64,000 bases of DNA from contig NC_055996.1 of assembly GCF_018446385.1 (NCBI RefSeq), positions 13,007,317-13,071,316 of the forward strand, written 5' to 3'. This DNA comes from Zingiber officinale. Its lineage: Eukaryota > Streptophyta > Magnoliopsida > Zingiberales > Zingiberaceae. Below the pieces are notes generated by a model. That model was given only the letters and a program-made list of their open reading frames with translations, was not told the DNA's origin and made no database searches. The translations under genes and the position numbers were made by a program. Of the stretch, positions 1 through 12,150 are shown piece by piece (position 1 is the first letter of the stretch; every line of letters begins with the position of its first letter).

Positions 1-1597
1 TGTAGGCATCAAAGGATCTTAGATTTGGATCTATTTGGACTGAAATTGGGCTCGAATCGGAATTTAAACAAGAAGATCAAGCTTTGGGTTGATTTGGGCC
101 GTTCATCAAGAATAGGACAGATCTAGACCATCCGTTGAATATCTGGCCGATCCAACCTAATGAGGAGCAGATCTAAGCCATTGATGAAGACCCAGAAGTT
201 TTGATCCAGATCTGAGTTCATCTAGCCATTGATCCATCCTGACTTAATCTGGACCGTTCATTGAAGACTGGGCAGATCTGGACCATCCAATGATGATCTG
301 ATCGATCCGACCTACGGGAGGGTAGATCCAGACCCTAGATCAACATCAGTACCTTTGGATCAGATTTTGGATGGCATTTCACCGTTGATTTAGCTCGGAA
401 TCAATCTCAACCGTCCGATCAGATTCAGATCTGATTTAAATGAGAAGCTACAGTAGCTTTCTCCGTCGTCGACTCCACAGCGCACAGTAGCTTCGTCCCG
501 CGGCGATTTTTCTGGATTTCGACCCCGATTCCTTCTCCAATCGTTCTCTCAAGCTTCAACTTCATTGTAGAGCTTCATAGCAGCTCATCCCGATCATCTG
601 GAGCCGTCGGCAGGTGTTCCTTCCGGCGCAATTCTCTTTTCTGCGATTTTCTGTTCCCGCCGAGATTTGGAGGTGGTCCTCCAATCTACGGTATCTCCGT
701 CCATCAGAAACACTCGGAGGTGGTCCGCCGGTGTTCCTGAGCTCCATCCGATGCACATCTACCATCCACAGCCCCACTCCAGATCCAGAGATCCATATTA
801 GCAGATTTCCAGATTTTCGAAACTTGAGTGGGTTTCGGGTTGTTCTTAGCTCGCCGGGGGTGGTCCGTCGGTGTAGCTGAACACTCCTTGAACTGAGACG
901 CAGCTGAGGTTCTTCATTAAGGTCTAGAGTTGGGTGGTCTCGACTTTGGCACTCTTGTGTGACGCCAAGAGTGTGTTAGTTGGTGAGATTGGTTGTGAGA
1001 ATGGATTGATTTACCTTTTTATTTCATTTTAGTTCTTTTTCTTACTGTTTTATAGCTTAGACAGATTTTTTTTAATGTTTGTTACGTTTTAGCAAGTAAT
1101 CTAGCATTTCATTTCATAGTTGAAGCTTAATTTGTGTTTATTTGATGTTTGGTTAATTGTTTAGTGTTTAAGTGTTAAGTTAGGATTTACATTTTGTTGT
1201 AGATCAGATTTACTTGTGTTTTTGTATTTCATTTCTAGTTTAAGTGTGTGTTAATAATTTAATCAAAACGTAGAGTGACAATGCGTTTGGGTTTGATTGT
1301 TGGCACACAAGTGTTCATTGGCACATAGTTAGGTTTCACTCTTGCATTAGATTAGTTTTTATTTGTTGTGCTTTTCCTTTGTTATATTTAGATTCAAGCT
1401 TAAATCCCCCCAACTCCATTTTTATATCGAAAACCCCAAAAATAGGAATAAAAAGACAATCCTAAATTACATTCTACCGTTGGTTCATCGGATTGATCCT
1501 GGGCTCGTTACTACAATATTATTGTTTAATTAAGGGGTTCAGTGGAAAATTCATTTGTACAATTTGATTAGCAGATGTGACAGATTTCGCTACATCA
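1..1597 (+). repeat. LTR-like sequence, probably Ty3/gypsy (fragment)
   Basis: I see no gene here. The first 450 bases repeat short phrases about GATC-rich words, followed by a GC-richer stretch (450-900) and a T-rich stretch (1000-1560), the usual gradient of a long plant LTR. The right edge reads CGCTACATCA at 1588-1597, which resembles the end of an Athila/Tat-type LTR. The left edge is outside the window and no primer site follows, so family and strand are inferred only from this look. The short ORFs inside have no recognisable domain. Confidence 0.35.
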
Positions 1598-2084
1598 ATT
1601 ACTCAATTTGTTTTGAAAAATATTTAAAATATTTTTTTTGCACAACAAATTTTTTTTAAAATGTATTTTTTTAAAATCTTTTCAAAATGCTTAACAATTT
1701 CATTTTAAAAATTCAATAATTTCTATTAAAGTGCTTTTCCATTAGAAATTTTGCCTTAGAATTTTTTTTTAGAAATTTAACTTAGAAATTTTTCTAAAGT
1801 TACTTATTCCGTTGCGAACAATTTATTTTTAACTCTGAAAATTAAATTTTCTTTTAACTTAGAAATTTTTTTTAAAAGGTTAACCTTAGACTTATTAAGG
1901 AACCTCAATTTTTTTTACGTGATCAAAGGGGGAGAAGAATGTTAAATCTAGGGGGAGGTATAATTTCATTGAAATATTTCATTGAAAAATCATATTTGCA
2001 CTTATTTATAAACTTAATTGTTTTTACTTTATGTTTGTTTTACCCTACCTTAACTTGGGTTGCTCACATCAAAAAGGGAAAGAT
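1598..2084 (+). mobile_element. 3' internal remnant of a Ty1/copia element
   Basis: This AT-rich stretch directly precedes the LTR at 2085. It holds two polypurine tracts (1926-1937 and 1951-1957) in the arrangement typical of SIRE-like copia elements. The same order of T-rich tract, double purine tract and 'ctcacatcaaaaa' lead-in is seen in reverse complement at 13042-13500 beside the related LTR at 12151-13041. The coding part is absent; it is a fossil. Confidence 0.6.
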
Positions 2085-2937
2085 TGTTGGAACCCCAAGG
2101 TGTTTTGATGTGATCAAACAAGTTAAGTTAGGTCCTGTTTGTTTTAACCCTTATGTCTAAGTGTGCAGAAGCTTAGGAGCACAAGAGTCGAGAGGAAGAT
2201 GCGGCAAACGAGAAGGACGGCACGGGAAAGAGCCGACGGGCTCGGTGCGTCCGAGGGACGAGATGATCGCGGAATAGTACACCGGTGGACGAGAAGAACG
2301 TACGCGACGTTCAAGGGACGAGAAACCGGGGAGGAAGGCTGCTCAAGGAGAAGGCCGGAATTTGGGTTCGGGTAAGCCCTATTCCGGATGGCCGAGATCA
2401 CCCAAGCTAGTGGAGCCGGAGCGAAAAACCCAGACCGAGACGAGCTGAACCGAAGCAGAGGTCTCGGACCGAGAAAAGTCAACCCTGTTGACTTTCCTAG
2501 TCCGAGCGCTCGGACCCGACTTTTTTACCAGATAGAGTTTTGACTCGATCTGAACGTTAGGGGATAAAGTTTATCCCCCCAGGGCGCTCGGACCCTTCGA
2601 GGCGGCCCGAACAGTGCTATAAATATAACACTGATCTGCACAGTTTATTCAATTCAGTTATAATCCATTTCTCTGTGCTTTACTTTTCTATCTGTGCTGT
2701 TAACGCTGTAAGAGGTTACTCCGCCCAAAGAAGACATCAGATAGTACGTCATATTTTTTTTGGATTAGCAATCTCCTGATTGTAAACCAAGTAACTTTTT
2801 TGGTTCTGTTTACTTTTTATTAGTCTCTTTATTTTAATTACAAGTGCTTTTATTTAGTTGAAAATCCGAGAAAGGGTTGTTTTATTTTGTAGGGCAATTC
2901 ACCCCTCCCCTATTGCCGACCTCCAAAGGGACCAACA
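2085..2937 (+). mobile_element. Ty1/copia (SIRE-like) LTR, 853 bp
   Basis: It begins TGTTGGAACCCC and ends ACCAACA. It has a polypurine tract just upstream and a TATA-like element (CTATAAATATAAC) near 2616. It is clearly homologous along its length to the reverse complement of 12151-13041, so two members of one family lie in this window in opposite orientations. It is a 3' LTR, since internal sequence lies on its left; the 5' half lies outside the window or is lost. It sits inside or against the remnant of a second copia element that follows. Confidence 0.75.
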
Positions 2938-4464
2938 AATTGTGTATTTCAACATTTTGTACTTTAGTATACTTATATGCATATTTTTTTGATGAATGCC
3001 AAAGGAGGAGAGGTAGAGTTTAAATAAGAAAAACAAATGAAAATCACCCTAAAATACTCAAGAAAATAAATTTACTTGTTTCATGTTAGATTTCTCTTAA
3101 AGTCAATTTCTATATATGTATACATATTTTTTTCTAACTTTAACATAGGTTATCATTACATCAAAAAGGAAAAGATTGTTGGTGCAGTTTGTACCAATGA
3201 TCAAACCTGAGTTTTGAGAAATAACAAGTGGATTAAAGTTAAATATGTTGTTGATCTAACTTTGTTACTAAGTGTGGGTTGACTAACTTGACTAGTCAAG
3301 AGGACCAAACATCGGACAAGAAGTCCAGATGTGGGATTTTGGCAGGAGGTCAGGATGTTTGATTCCCGATAGGTTGAAGTCCAGATATACGATTCTGGCA
3401 AGAACTCGGGATGTTCGATTTCCAATTGGTAAAGTTCAGATGTGTGATTCTAGTAGGAATACCTGGTGGCTAGATTGGACGTCAAGGAGATAACTTAACA
3501 CTTGGTAAGTAGAGGCAAGTCACTAAAGGAGAGTGACTCAGTGAGGACACGCCCTGATTGAAGGGACAGTAGACGTCAATCCAGTTTAGGACTATTTGGA
3601 AAACCTAGATTGAGACCATGACTAGATCCGGGTCTGGAGGACAGGATCTAATTAATACTTTTTTATTGAGCTAACTTAATCTTGCAGAGTATACTATGTT
3701 TGTTGGATTAACACATTTTATAGGATGAAAGGAGCATAAAATGCCTCGGGTGAACAACACCCGAGGCGCCTTCCATGTGAAGGAAGACACCTTGAGCAGG
3801 GCTATGGAAGGCGCCTTCAAGATCTTGGAAGGCACCTTCAGTCGAATAATGCTGAATACTTTGGCGATGATAAGAGCTAACTTTTAAGGATAGAAGTTGC
3901 AGTTGAAGGCGCCTTCAGTGGTGTTAAAGGCATCTTCCATCCCTTTTAAAAAGGCTATTCGACCAAGGCATTAAACACACCTCATTTACAAGCTTCTACA
4001 CGTTCATTAGAAGTTCCGACTGCTCCGACTTCATGTTGTTGCTTTGCTATGACATTGCTGCGCCCAACTACTACTAAGGAGCTGACCAACACCGAGCCTT
4101 ATTCGATCATCTACAAGTGTTGGGTAATGAAGTTTCCTTTGTATACTTAATTATTGCTTAAAAAGAAAATGTAGCTTGTTACACTTTACATATTCTTTTT
4201 ATTGTACTTGATCCCCTCTTCCAGCGGTTCCGAAAGAGGTCATTAGTGGATTACACATCGATAGATCTGTGGGACCTGGATCTTGGAGTAGGAGTCACCG
4301 AAGATTCTAAACCAAGTAAAATTGCTTGCGTTCTTGTGCTTTCTTATTTCTTTGTTTAATTCCGTTGCACGAACTTTGTTTTTAAAAGAAAATAAAAGAC
4401 TAGTTTTCTAAAATCACATGATTCAGTTCCCCCCTCCTCCTCTTATGTGTGTCTCGATCCAACA
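2938..4464 (+). mobile_element. Second copia-like 3' end: internal remnant plus 1.29-kb LTR
   Basis: Bases 2938-3176 look like the 3' internal tail of a copia element, with a purine tract near 3001-3012 and a lead-in 'catcaaaaaggaaaagat'. The LTR runs from TGTTGGTGCAG at 3177 to GATCCAACA at 4464. It contains several copies of the palindrome-like word GGAAGGCGCCTTC between 3760 and 3960. It is a different family from the LTR at 2085. The order suggests the first element inserted into the internal tail of this one. No coding region survives. Confidence 0.6.
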
Positions 4465-4779
4465 ATTAGATATTTTATTTTAATTGTTAAACTCCCACTC
4501 AGTTCGGTTTAATCGCTTTAACTAATTTTAGTTTTTTAAAACTGAAACCAAACCGATTAAATCAATATTTTAAAAAAAAATGAACTTCTAAATTGACCGA
4601 ACCAAATTTGTAATTTCGGTCGGTTCGGTTGATTAATTCAATTTAATCGATCTTTTGATTACCACTGACCGAGAGTGAGGTGATGTCCAGATTTTTTTTT
4701 ATTGAAAATCGCATGAATTGTTTGATGAGATGCCTTAGACTGTCATTTAAACCATCCATAATTCGGACTATCACATAAC

Positions 4780-6153
4780 TGTTGGGACCAATTATGTAGC
4801 TAGAGAGGGGGGTGAATAGCTCGGCGCGATCTCGTGCTCGTCGTTGCTTGTTTCTTCAAAGATGTGCAGCGGAAATTATAAAGAAACATACACACAACGT
4901 TAACTCTAGGATTTACTTGGTATCCAACCAAGAAGAGGTGACTAATACAATGATTCACACACTCACACACCCTCCACTATGTAAACACTCCTTTTCGGTA
5001 ACTATCGAAGGCGAAGAAGTCTTACAACCTCACAATACAACAATGAGAAAGAAAGAAGCAAAAATACAAATGAATCTTACAAGATTACAATGAAAACCCT
5101 AGCTTCTTCTTCTTCTTGTTGCAACTCGCCTCTTGACTTGGATGAGCCTCCAAGAACCTTCAAGAACTGGCGGTGAGGAAGAAAAATCGCTGTGGAGGTT
5201 TGCTGTGATAGCCTGTGGAGAAGAGAGGAAGAAGTGCACAGAAAAACACTTGCCAACGGCTTTATCCGTGCCAACGGTCAAATCCCGATCGATTGGATTG
5301 CTCCCAATCGATCGGGGAGGCTTTGGATCGATCGGTCGATCGATCCATAGCGCCTCTGTGCTCTCGGGAATTGCCTGGATCAATCGACTGATCGATCCAG
5401 GGCTTATCGTGCGAATCGCACCTCCCAATCGATCGACTGATCGATCGGAGGCTCCCAATCGATCGGCTGATCGATTGGGAGGCTTTCTGTTTGCACGACA
5501 CTTCTCCTCAATCGATCCACTGATCGATTAAAAGGAGGCTTGTCGCGGGGACTCTCCTAATCGATCGATCGATCGATTGGGCATGAGCCAATCGATCGGC
5601 TGATCGATCCAGCCCTTGTTTTTGCCCAAAAACACGTCCAAAGTATCATAAACTAACATCCGGTCAACCATGACTTGTTGGTACATCACGCCTAGCATCC
5701 GGTCATCCTTGACCAGTTAGAACTCCCTCACCAAGTGCCCGATCAATCCCTTTGACCCATTTGGACTTTTCTCCTCGTGCCAAGTGTCCGGTCATCCTTG
5801 ACCCACTTGGACTTATCTTCACCAGGTGGCCGATCAATCTTGATCCACCTGGATTTCCCGTGCCAAGTATCCGGTCAATCCCTTTGACCTACTTGGGCTT
5901 CCCAACACCAGATGTCTGATCAAACTTGATCCATCTGGATTTCCTGTGTCTGACTTCACTTACCAGGACTTTCCATACTGCCTAGCTTCACTCACTATGT
6001 CTTTCACCTGGCTTCACTCACCAGGACTTTCACCTAGCTTCACTCACTAAGATTTTTCTTCTGTCTGACTTCACTCATCAGGACTTTTCATATTGCCTAG
6101 CTTCACTCACTAGGTCTTTCATCTAGATTCACTTATTAAGATTTTCTTTCTAC
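4780..6153 (-). mobile_element. Solo copia-like LTR, minus orientation, ~1.37 kb
   Basis: Read on the minus strand it ends in ...TTGGTCCCAACA (4780-4791 on plus), and the stretch next to this end matches the copia-type LTR ending seen elsewhere in this window. It carries a palindromic array (5281-5620) and a degenerate array of 'caagtgtccggtcatccttgacc'-like phrases (5640-5950) and 'cttcactcaccaggactttc'-like phrases (5945-6130). It interrupts a duplicated unit. The flanks read ATAAC on the left and CTAAC on the right, a 4-of-5 match for a target duplication. No internal region is present, so it looks like a solo LTR. The right edge is approximate. Confidence 0.6.
5281..5620. repeat. Palindromic short tandem array, GATCGAT-rich
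   Basis: Words of the type AATCGATCGGCTGATCGATT recur about nine times, each nearly self-complementary, with spacers of 15-40 bases. It lies within the minus-strand LTR. Open frames running through it are products of the repeat, not genes. Confidence 0.8.
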
Positions 6154-6460
6154 CTAACCAACTACACAATTTGAGAAATCGTTAAAAAAAATATTGAATC
6201 TAAGTGAAATACTAACTTGGATCGGTTCGATCGGTTAATTTGATTTAATCAATCTTTTACTGACCGCTAAATGGGAGTGAGGCGATGTCAAAAAAAAATT
6301 TATTAGAAATCGTGTGAATGGATTGATAAGATACCTTGGATTGTCGTTTAAACCATCCCTAATTCGGACGATGACACAACCCCACATGATTTTTGCATAA
6401 CCAACTACACAGTTTGAAAAATAGCTAAAATAAAAATATTGAATCTAACTGGCAGGCACT

Positions 6461-6747
6461 ATAAAATCACGGTATCATCGCGAGGCCTCGCGGTCTCCAC
6501 AAAATCGTGACCTTGATATCTTATAATTTTTCTTAATTAATAAAAAATATATAAATCATAAATCGAGTACACAATAATCAGAAATTAAAAGCCATTCATG
6601 TTATTATGATATCCGAATACATTACTAATTTCTAATGCACACAGCCCTATCATATTACTTAATTGATTCCGTCTTTTGCTATATTAATTTCTACTTACTT
6701 GGAAATAATCTTTCAAAGCACTTGAATTAATTCAATTAATGGATTCA
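6461..6747 (-). other. 3' flank of the phospholipase C gene
   Basis: AT-rich non-coding DNA after the NPC stop codon. The minus-strand 3' UTR and polyadenylation site should lie here. No other feature seen. Confidence 0.4.
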
Positions 6748-8705
6748 TCAATCTTGTGACGTGTTGCAAACCAAGCAAGAGAACACTTTGCCGAACAAGG
6801 TCGTCGCCGGCCTCTTCCTCTTCGCCACCGTCCTATCGTCTTCCTTCACCGACGTCGGCCGCTTCACCACCTCCACCACCTGCGACCCGTCGACGCCTTC
6901 CTTCTGGCACCTCTCGCACTCCTCCAAGAACGCCTTGAAGGCGTTTCGCACGTACCGAGCACCGTCGGCCACCGTCATCCTCTCCGCCAGCCTCTCCGGG
7001 TACTCGTCGGCGAGGGCATGGTCGCCGTTCAGCGCCGCCCCTAATTGCACCAAATCCGTTTGTAAATCCGACAGTTTTGCCATCTCCTCCGCCTCCCGAG
7101 CTCGCAATTTCTTGGGCTCCGGCAATGTCTCTGTTCAAAATTTTTTTTAAAAGAAAAAAAAACAGATTTAATTTGATCAAATTATAGATTAATTGACCTG
7201 GGCAATCCATTCTCGGCGTTGTGCGTGTGAGCACGGCCTCAAACGTTCCTGCCCATGCATCTCTATGCGTCAGGAACTCCTTCAAGTTGAAGATCTTCTT
7301 CACCGTCGCCGGGATGGAGGAGTGCTCGAATTGGGACGTCGCCTGCGGCCCCGATGGCTCGTGAATCACTGCCATGAAAATCGCCAAAGGTCTAATTAAA
7401 GATCATAGATATTAAAGCCCAGAGGGAAGCCGCGAGCATCGAAAGATCATACCGGTTCCAGGTTCAATCCAAGGCGACACCAAGATGGCCGGAACGCGGA
7501 CACCCAATCGATCGAAGTTGAAGTAGAAGGGGGCGGGGCCGACGAGGCCGTCGGGACTGGGGACGCCGACGACGGGGGTAGGTACGTGGTCGAAGAAGCC
7601 GCCGTGCTCGTCGTAGGTGATGACGAAGAGGATCTCGTCCCACTGGGGGCTTGACCGGAGGGCCTCGTAGATCTCCTTGACGAGCCTCTGGCCCTGGGCG
7701 ACGTCGTGCGAAGGGTGGTCGTCGTTGCCGGGGAGGACCTTGAGGTCGAAGTAACGCTGCTCGATGACGACGTAGTTGGGGAGTTTACCATTCTTGCAGT
7801 GATCCTTGAACGTGAGATCGAATTGGTGGAAGTTGCCCAGGTATTTCAGCCGCCTCAAGTTCCTGTCCATAAATCTAATTCTATTAAATTTGAGCGGCTC
7901 TGTAGAAAAAACTAATTTTCATTTTACTACTAATTTTGTTATATTTTCTATTTAGCACCCAAAGTTTGGTGGTTAGTAAGGATTGTGTACTAAATTTCAT
8001 AACTTCGAGCACCTAACTGAATCGTTTCTTGATTAAACAGGGATAGAAACAGAGGAAGCACCGGTAGAAGAGCGTCGACGGCGGGAACTGGTAGTAGATG
8101 CCGAAGGAGAAGCCGGCGTCGTGGAGGTTGTCGAAGATGGTCCGCTGAGGGAGCCCCGCGACGAGCCGCTTGTTGTCGTTGCTGGTTAGCCCGTTCGACG
8201 TCGCCGAGTGCACGAACGCCCGGTTCGGTTGCGTCGACGCCGGCACCGACGCGAACCACCGGTCGCACACCGCGAACTCCCGCACCAGCGACTCGTACAC
8301 CGGCACGGCCGAGGGGCGGAACCCGTTCATTACCGTCTCCGACATCCCCGCCCGCTCCCTCTCCGCCTCCTGCACGAACCCGCTCATCGGCGGCGCAGCC
8401 ACGCCCGGCGGGGTGATGGGGGTGGAGACGGCGTCGACGAAGGGGACGCCGTAGACCTGCTCGTAGATGGCCTGGATGGAGTGGCCGGGGTCGGGGTCGA
8501 CGTACTCCGATCCGTCGCCGAAGTACAAGACGCCGGCGGCGGGGTCAACGGTGGAGATCGGGTTGAAAAACTGCCTGTCGCCGGAGACGCCGTCGATTTC
8601 CGGATTAACAGTCTTCATCCACCCGAGCATGTGGTCGAAGGAGCGGTTCTCCTGGACGAGCACCACCACCGTCTTTATCTTGCCACTGGCGTCGGTCGTC
8701 GACAT
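6748..8705 (-). CDS. NPC4: Non-specific phospholipase C, NPC4-like (4 exons)
   Basis: Plant phosphoesterase that splits phosphatidylcholine, phosphatidylethanolamine or phosphosphingolipids into diacylglycerol (or ceramide) and a head group. Coding exons on the minus strand are 8705-8062, 7862-7453, 7368-7198 and 7130-6748; all introns are GT-AG and the joined length is 1608 bp (535 aa), normal for the family. Visible landmarks are [10 protein letters not shown] at residues 19-28, DPDPGHS at 70-76, [11 protein letters not shown] near 152-162, NDDHPSHD at 261-268 and [13 protein letters not shown] at 297-309, all NPC hallmarks. There is no N-terminal signal peptide, which places it with the NPC3/4/5 group rather than NPC1/2/6. 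The last residues include KVFSCLVC, comparable to the cysteine-bearing C-terminus that anchors Arabidopsis NPC4 by S-acylation. ATG 8705 starts directly before the conserved [12 protein letters not shown] block. Assignment to NPC4 rather than NPC3/5 is a judgement. Confidence 0.95.
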
Positions 8706-9710
8706 TGCCGCCGGCTCTGATCACTTTCTCAACAAATATATGCTCTTTGCCGGAGACGATCGGTAAGAATTAGGCGCTGTATCTTAAAGAAAGCAAGAAC
8801 AATTCTTAAAAATATATAGAGAAGAGATGTATCGAAGCTGAAACTTCTAAAACTCTATTTGTTCTCACAACCTAATCCCCTTGATTAAAGCCACTTAACT
8901 TGGTTTAGGGCACAATTAGGTTGAAAATGGATAATTAGTCTCACAAAACACATGCTAATTATGTGTTTTCGTGACTTGTTAATATTCTACGAAAGGTTGA
9001 GTCCCATAGAGGATGATCATAGCCTTCTTATTTAGGATATGATCATGTTAAATTGTAAAATTAAATTGTTCTCATTTGTTCATTGTTCATCGACCGAAAG
9101 CTTTCGAGACGTAGCTCGCTGCCTCGCTTAGATGTAGAAAAAAATAGTAGTGTTTAAGACTTGCACGAGTCGGCTTTAGGTATTCAAATGAATGAATGGA
9201 GATCCATCGCTTTAAGCAATCATGTGGGATGAATGCCTTTGTGCAAATCACGTATATTTGAGCTCTTTCTTTCTTTGATGAATCTAATGAGTAATGCCTA
9301 ACCCAATTTATTTTGTTTGTAATTTCTTATCCAGGGGCCTTTTAGTAAAATATTCTTTAGATTTTTTTTATAATCTAAATATCCAATTCTTCGAACCGAT
9401 CAATCCTAGAGGTGATCGGTCCTACCTTACACTTACAAAAGTTTTCACTTGCCACTGGGATAACTCGAAAAATGCTCGCGGAAGCATATCCAAGTGATCA
9501 ATGTTCTTAGAATTATCATCCTACAGGAGAAAAATCCTAATAGTGCAAAGTAGTTAAGATTTAATTCTTAAATATTTGATTAACCGTTTGAATGACCTAA
9601 AGACCTAACCGCTGCACTATTATCGGGGGTAATTAAATATTCTTTAGATAACAATGTTATAGACATTATCAAATTGGTTGGATTAAAATTGCAATCATGG
9701 TATATGATCT
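8706..9710. other. Intergenic: NPC promoter side and anonymous DNA
   Basis: The first ~150 bases upstream of the NPC start include an AT-rich AAATATATGC stretch (8735-8745) that could be a TATA region on the minus strand. The rest is AT-rich. A phrase around 9590-9630 about a row of 'gacctaaagacctaacc' words looks like old repeat DNA. No gene is supported. Confidence 0.4.
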
Positions 9711-10682
9711 TGTCCGATAGTCGAAGAGATGGAAAGTCGGGGATGTGGCACTCCCGTTAACCACTCGTAGACTCTGCTCGGACCTGCAATACAAACTACG
9801 TCAGTACCGAGCCAGGGAAAGGGTCATCGGCATTGGCCCTCAGACGCTCAAGTCAGTCACCGGCGATGAAATGTAAGGTGGAGCAACAAGAAGACTATAG
9901 CACAAACAGTGAATATCGCATACCTCCGCCAATGCTTGGACCCCCCTTTATATAGAGCTCCGATAGCGTGCGTGCACGCTTCTCAAGGTGAACACGCTTC
10001 TTAAAGTTTTCCCTGAAAAGACTTGTCAATAAAGTGTCCTTGACACAGTACCTTAACGGACCGAGCATATCTCTGAAGTAACAGTAGAAGCTTCCGACGT
10101 ACGATCTTCTGGTTGTCCCTGCTCGGTGTCGACGGCACCAACTCCCAAAAAGATGTCGCTAGATATCAGAGGGAGTGTACTGCAAGGTCTAGCGGGTTGG
10201 CCGCTTGGCCAAGATATCGCCGCTCTGGTGGCCCCACTGGTTGACCAGGACCTCGCTACTTCTATGCATGTGTCCCTTCGGCCACAGTTCCACTTTGTCA
10301 CTATCAAGCATGCCGTCGGGCCGAGCGGAGTAGCCGCTCGACCGAAGCTGAACTCTTCCCATATGAAGTTCTGTTGACTTACCGAGAGGGATAGCCGCTC
10401 GGCTTGGCTTCTGTACCTCGTCTCCTCCTCCGTTCGGTGTCCAATAATCCTTTGAGCGTCGGTCTTTTGACTCCTCCCCGTGTCAAAGGTGATGGCGAAT
10501 CAAGGCCTTTTTCCCTGGTCAGGGCACGCTTCGCTCGATCGCTTGATGCTATATGTGCATTGACCGCCTTGACTTTGACCTCCACTGTGGGCGCGGAGTG
10601 GGGCCCCTCATCATCAGTACCGCATCACATGCATCCCCCTCAAGTCTAGTCGAAGGAGACTGCAAGTTTGACTGACTGAACA
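9711..10682 (-). mobile_element. 3' LTR of gypsy copy A, 972 bp
   Basis: Read on minus it starts TGTTCAGTCAGTC and ends GACTATCGGACA. A TATA-like CTCTATATAAAGGGGG lies at about 9943-9958. It aligns in order with the LTR at 45540-46505 (966 bp): start, purine-rich block with GGAGGTCAAAGTCAA, TATAAAGGGGG, the phrase 'ctgacttgagcg' and 'ttccctggc...cactgacg'. The pair is clearly diverged, so neither copy is recent. Confidence 0.75.
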
Positions 10683-11099
10683 ATTGCCTGAGCAGTTTTC
10701 CACTCAATCGGCCTTAGGCATTACTTGGTTTCTGATCGGGATGCGACTGCTCCTTGCCGATCGGCTTGTTGAAGCTTGTCGTTCGGTCGTAGGTATACTC
10801 TCTCAATCTGATCGGCACAACAAAGGTTTGTACTTGTGAAATCTCTGCTTGGACTGTCTTAGGCGAGAGTGAGTCAAGCTTACGTCACCCAGATTTCTGA
10901 GAAATCATGCAAATCTCTGCGCATTAAGGCTAAGCGTGCCCCCATGCCCTCATTAAATGCCGACCCATGGCAATACGCCACGTGTCCTGCCCACTGCCGT
11001 CACACGCCTGATGTGACAGGCGAATATCCACTTATGATGTGTCGTTTGGCGATTCAAATTCAACGGTTGGATCTTAGCTTGGGTTTGCGCGACCTAGAT

Positions 11100-12150
11100 C
11101 GGACGGCTTCGGTCGACCGCCCCCGAAGCTTATAAGCCCGTGCGCGTCTCCGCCTTTGCGCACGGCTCTTCGAGTTCTTTGGGGACGCTCTATGCGCTCC
11201 GGCGACGTTCTTCTTTCTCGCTCCTCTGGCGACCTTTCCAGTAAGCCTTCTCCCCCTCGCCCCTTTTTCTCGTCTTCCGGTGTCTGTACTTCCCCGTCTT
11301 TCAAGTTTTTCGGTGTCTCAGTGTTCCGGCGATAGCCCAGTAGCCTTCTTTCTTTTCGACATCTTTTCACTTTTGTTTTGTGATGGCAAGTTCTTCACAG
11401 CCTCCCACTGGCATTCTTGGACTCTGGTACACCTCTACTGAGTCCCGGTTTGACACCAGCGATGCTGAGAGTTTGAAAGCCGCTTTTAAGTTTCCTCCCG
11501 AATACGAAGTTGTTCTTCCTTCTCCTTCTGATCGACCAAATTCTCCGCCGCTTGGCTGTATTTTCTTCTTTAGAGATCATTTTACCGTCAGTCTGCGGTT
11601 TCCCCTCCACCCCTTTTTTTCCTCCGTGTGTAAATATTTCCGAGTCCCCCTTCATCAACTAGTGTTGAACTCCTTTCGGCTGCTGTGCGGGGTGGTGGTT
11701 CTTTTTTGCCTGCACGACATTCCCCTTACCCCCCGCTCTTTCATTACTTTTATTATCCCAAGTCGTCCGAGTCGGGGGCCTTTCTTTTCCAAGCCCAAGT
11801 GGACTTGATTGTCTTTGATAAGATACCGACCTCCAATAAACACTGGAAGGAGTACTTCTTTTTCGTGCGCTTTCCCAAGCGGCCAGACTTCCCAACCAAC
11901 TGGCAGCTCGACATGGCGACTCAACCTCCATTAAAGAAGTACAAGAGCCGATCAGACTACCTCAATGCAACTTCGATGTTGGCTGGTCAGAAATACGATA
12001 TCCACAAGCTGTTGTTGGAGGGTGTCCTTTATATCTTCGGTTTGAGTCCTATCCGCACCCGGTTGCCGACCAGCCTAGGTATAAAACTTCTTTCAATCCT
12101 ACTTTTGATTCTAACTGATTTTTCTTCCTCTTTTGCGGCCGAAGTCATAC
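11100..12150 (+). pseudogene. Antisense gene of gypsy copy A, putative gypsy-type transposase domain (fossil)
   Basis: It is transcribed opposite to the host element. A TATAAGCC-type promoter near 11129 and a pyrimidine-rich leader precede an ATG at 11380. The product contains FFRDHFTVSLRFPLHPFF and PTNWQLDMATQPPLKKY, the signature of the plant 'putative gypsy-type transposase' domain (Pfam Transposase_28 type, a gag-like domain of unknown activity). Plant members of this family are commonly spliced. The copia element at 12151 cuts the gene off in its coding part, so only the front is left; it is broken. The same gene lies at 38225-40700 on minus in copy B. Confidence 0.7.

Larger units (their letters stand above)
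4620..6460. repeat. Tandemly duplicated ~240-bp non-coding unit, one copy split by an LTR
   Basis: Copy 1 is 4620-4779 plus about 6154-6205; copy 2 is about 6218-6460. Both contain in order a GGTTCGGTT/GATTTAATC word, 'ctgaccg', 'gtgaggcgatgtc', 'aaaccatccctaattcggac', 'aaccaactacaca' and 'aaaaatattgaatctaa'. Copy 2 is uninterrupted, so it shows the empty insertion site of the LTR at 4780-6153. Function of the unit is unknown; the flanking 4465-4620 is anonymous AT-rich DNA. Confidence 0.6.

Noticed and set aside
2163-2482. Arginine-rich frames on both strands in the first copia LTR
   Set aside because: They lie within an LTR and are matched by non-coding LTR sequence at 12151-13041.
5133-5531. 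132-codon frame in the palindromic array
   Set aside because: Its residues (repeated DRS/SIGR words) follow from the DNA repeat.
6756-8766. Plus-strand frames over the NPC gene
   Set aside because: They overlap conserved NPC exons on minus in GC-rich codons and have no domain; they are shadows.
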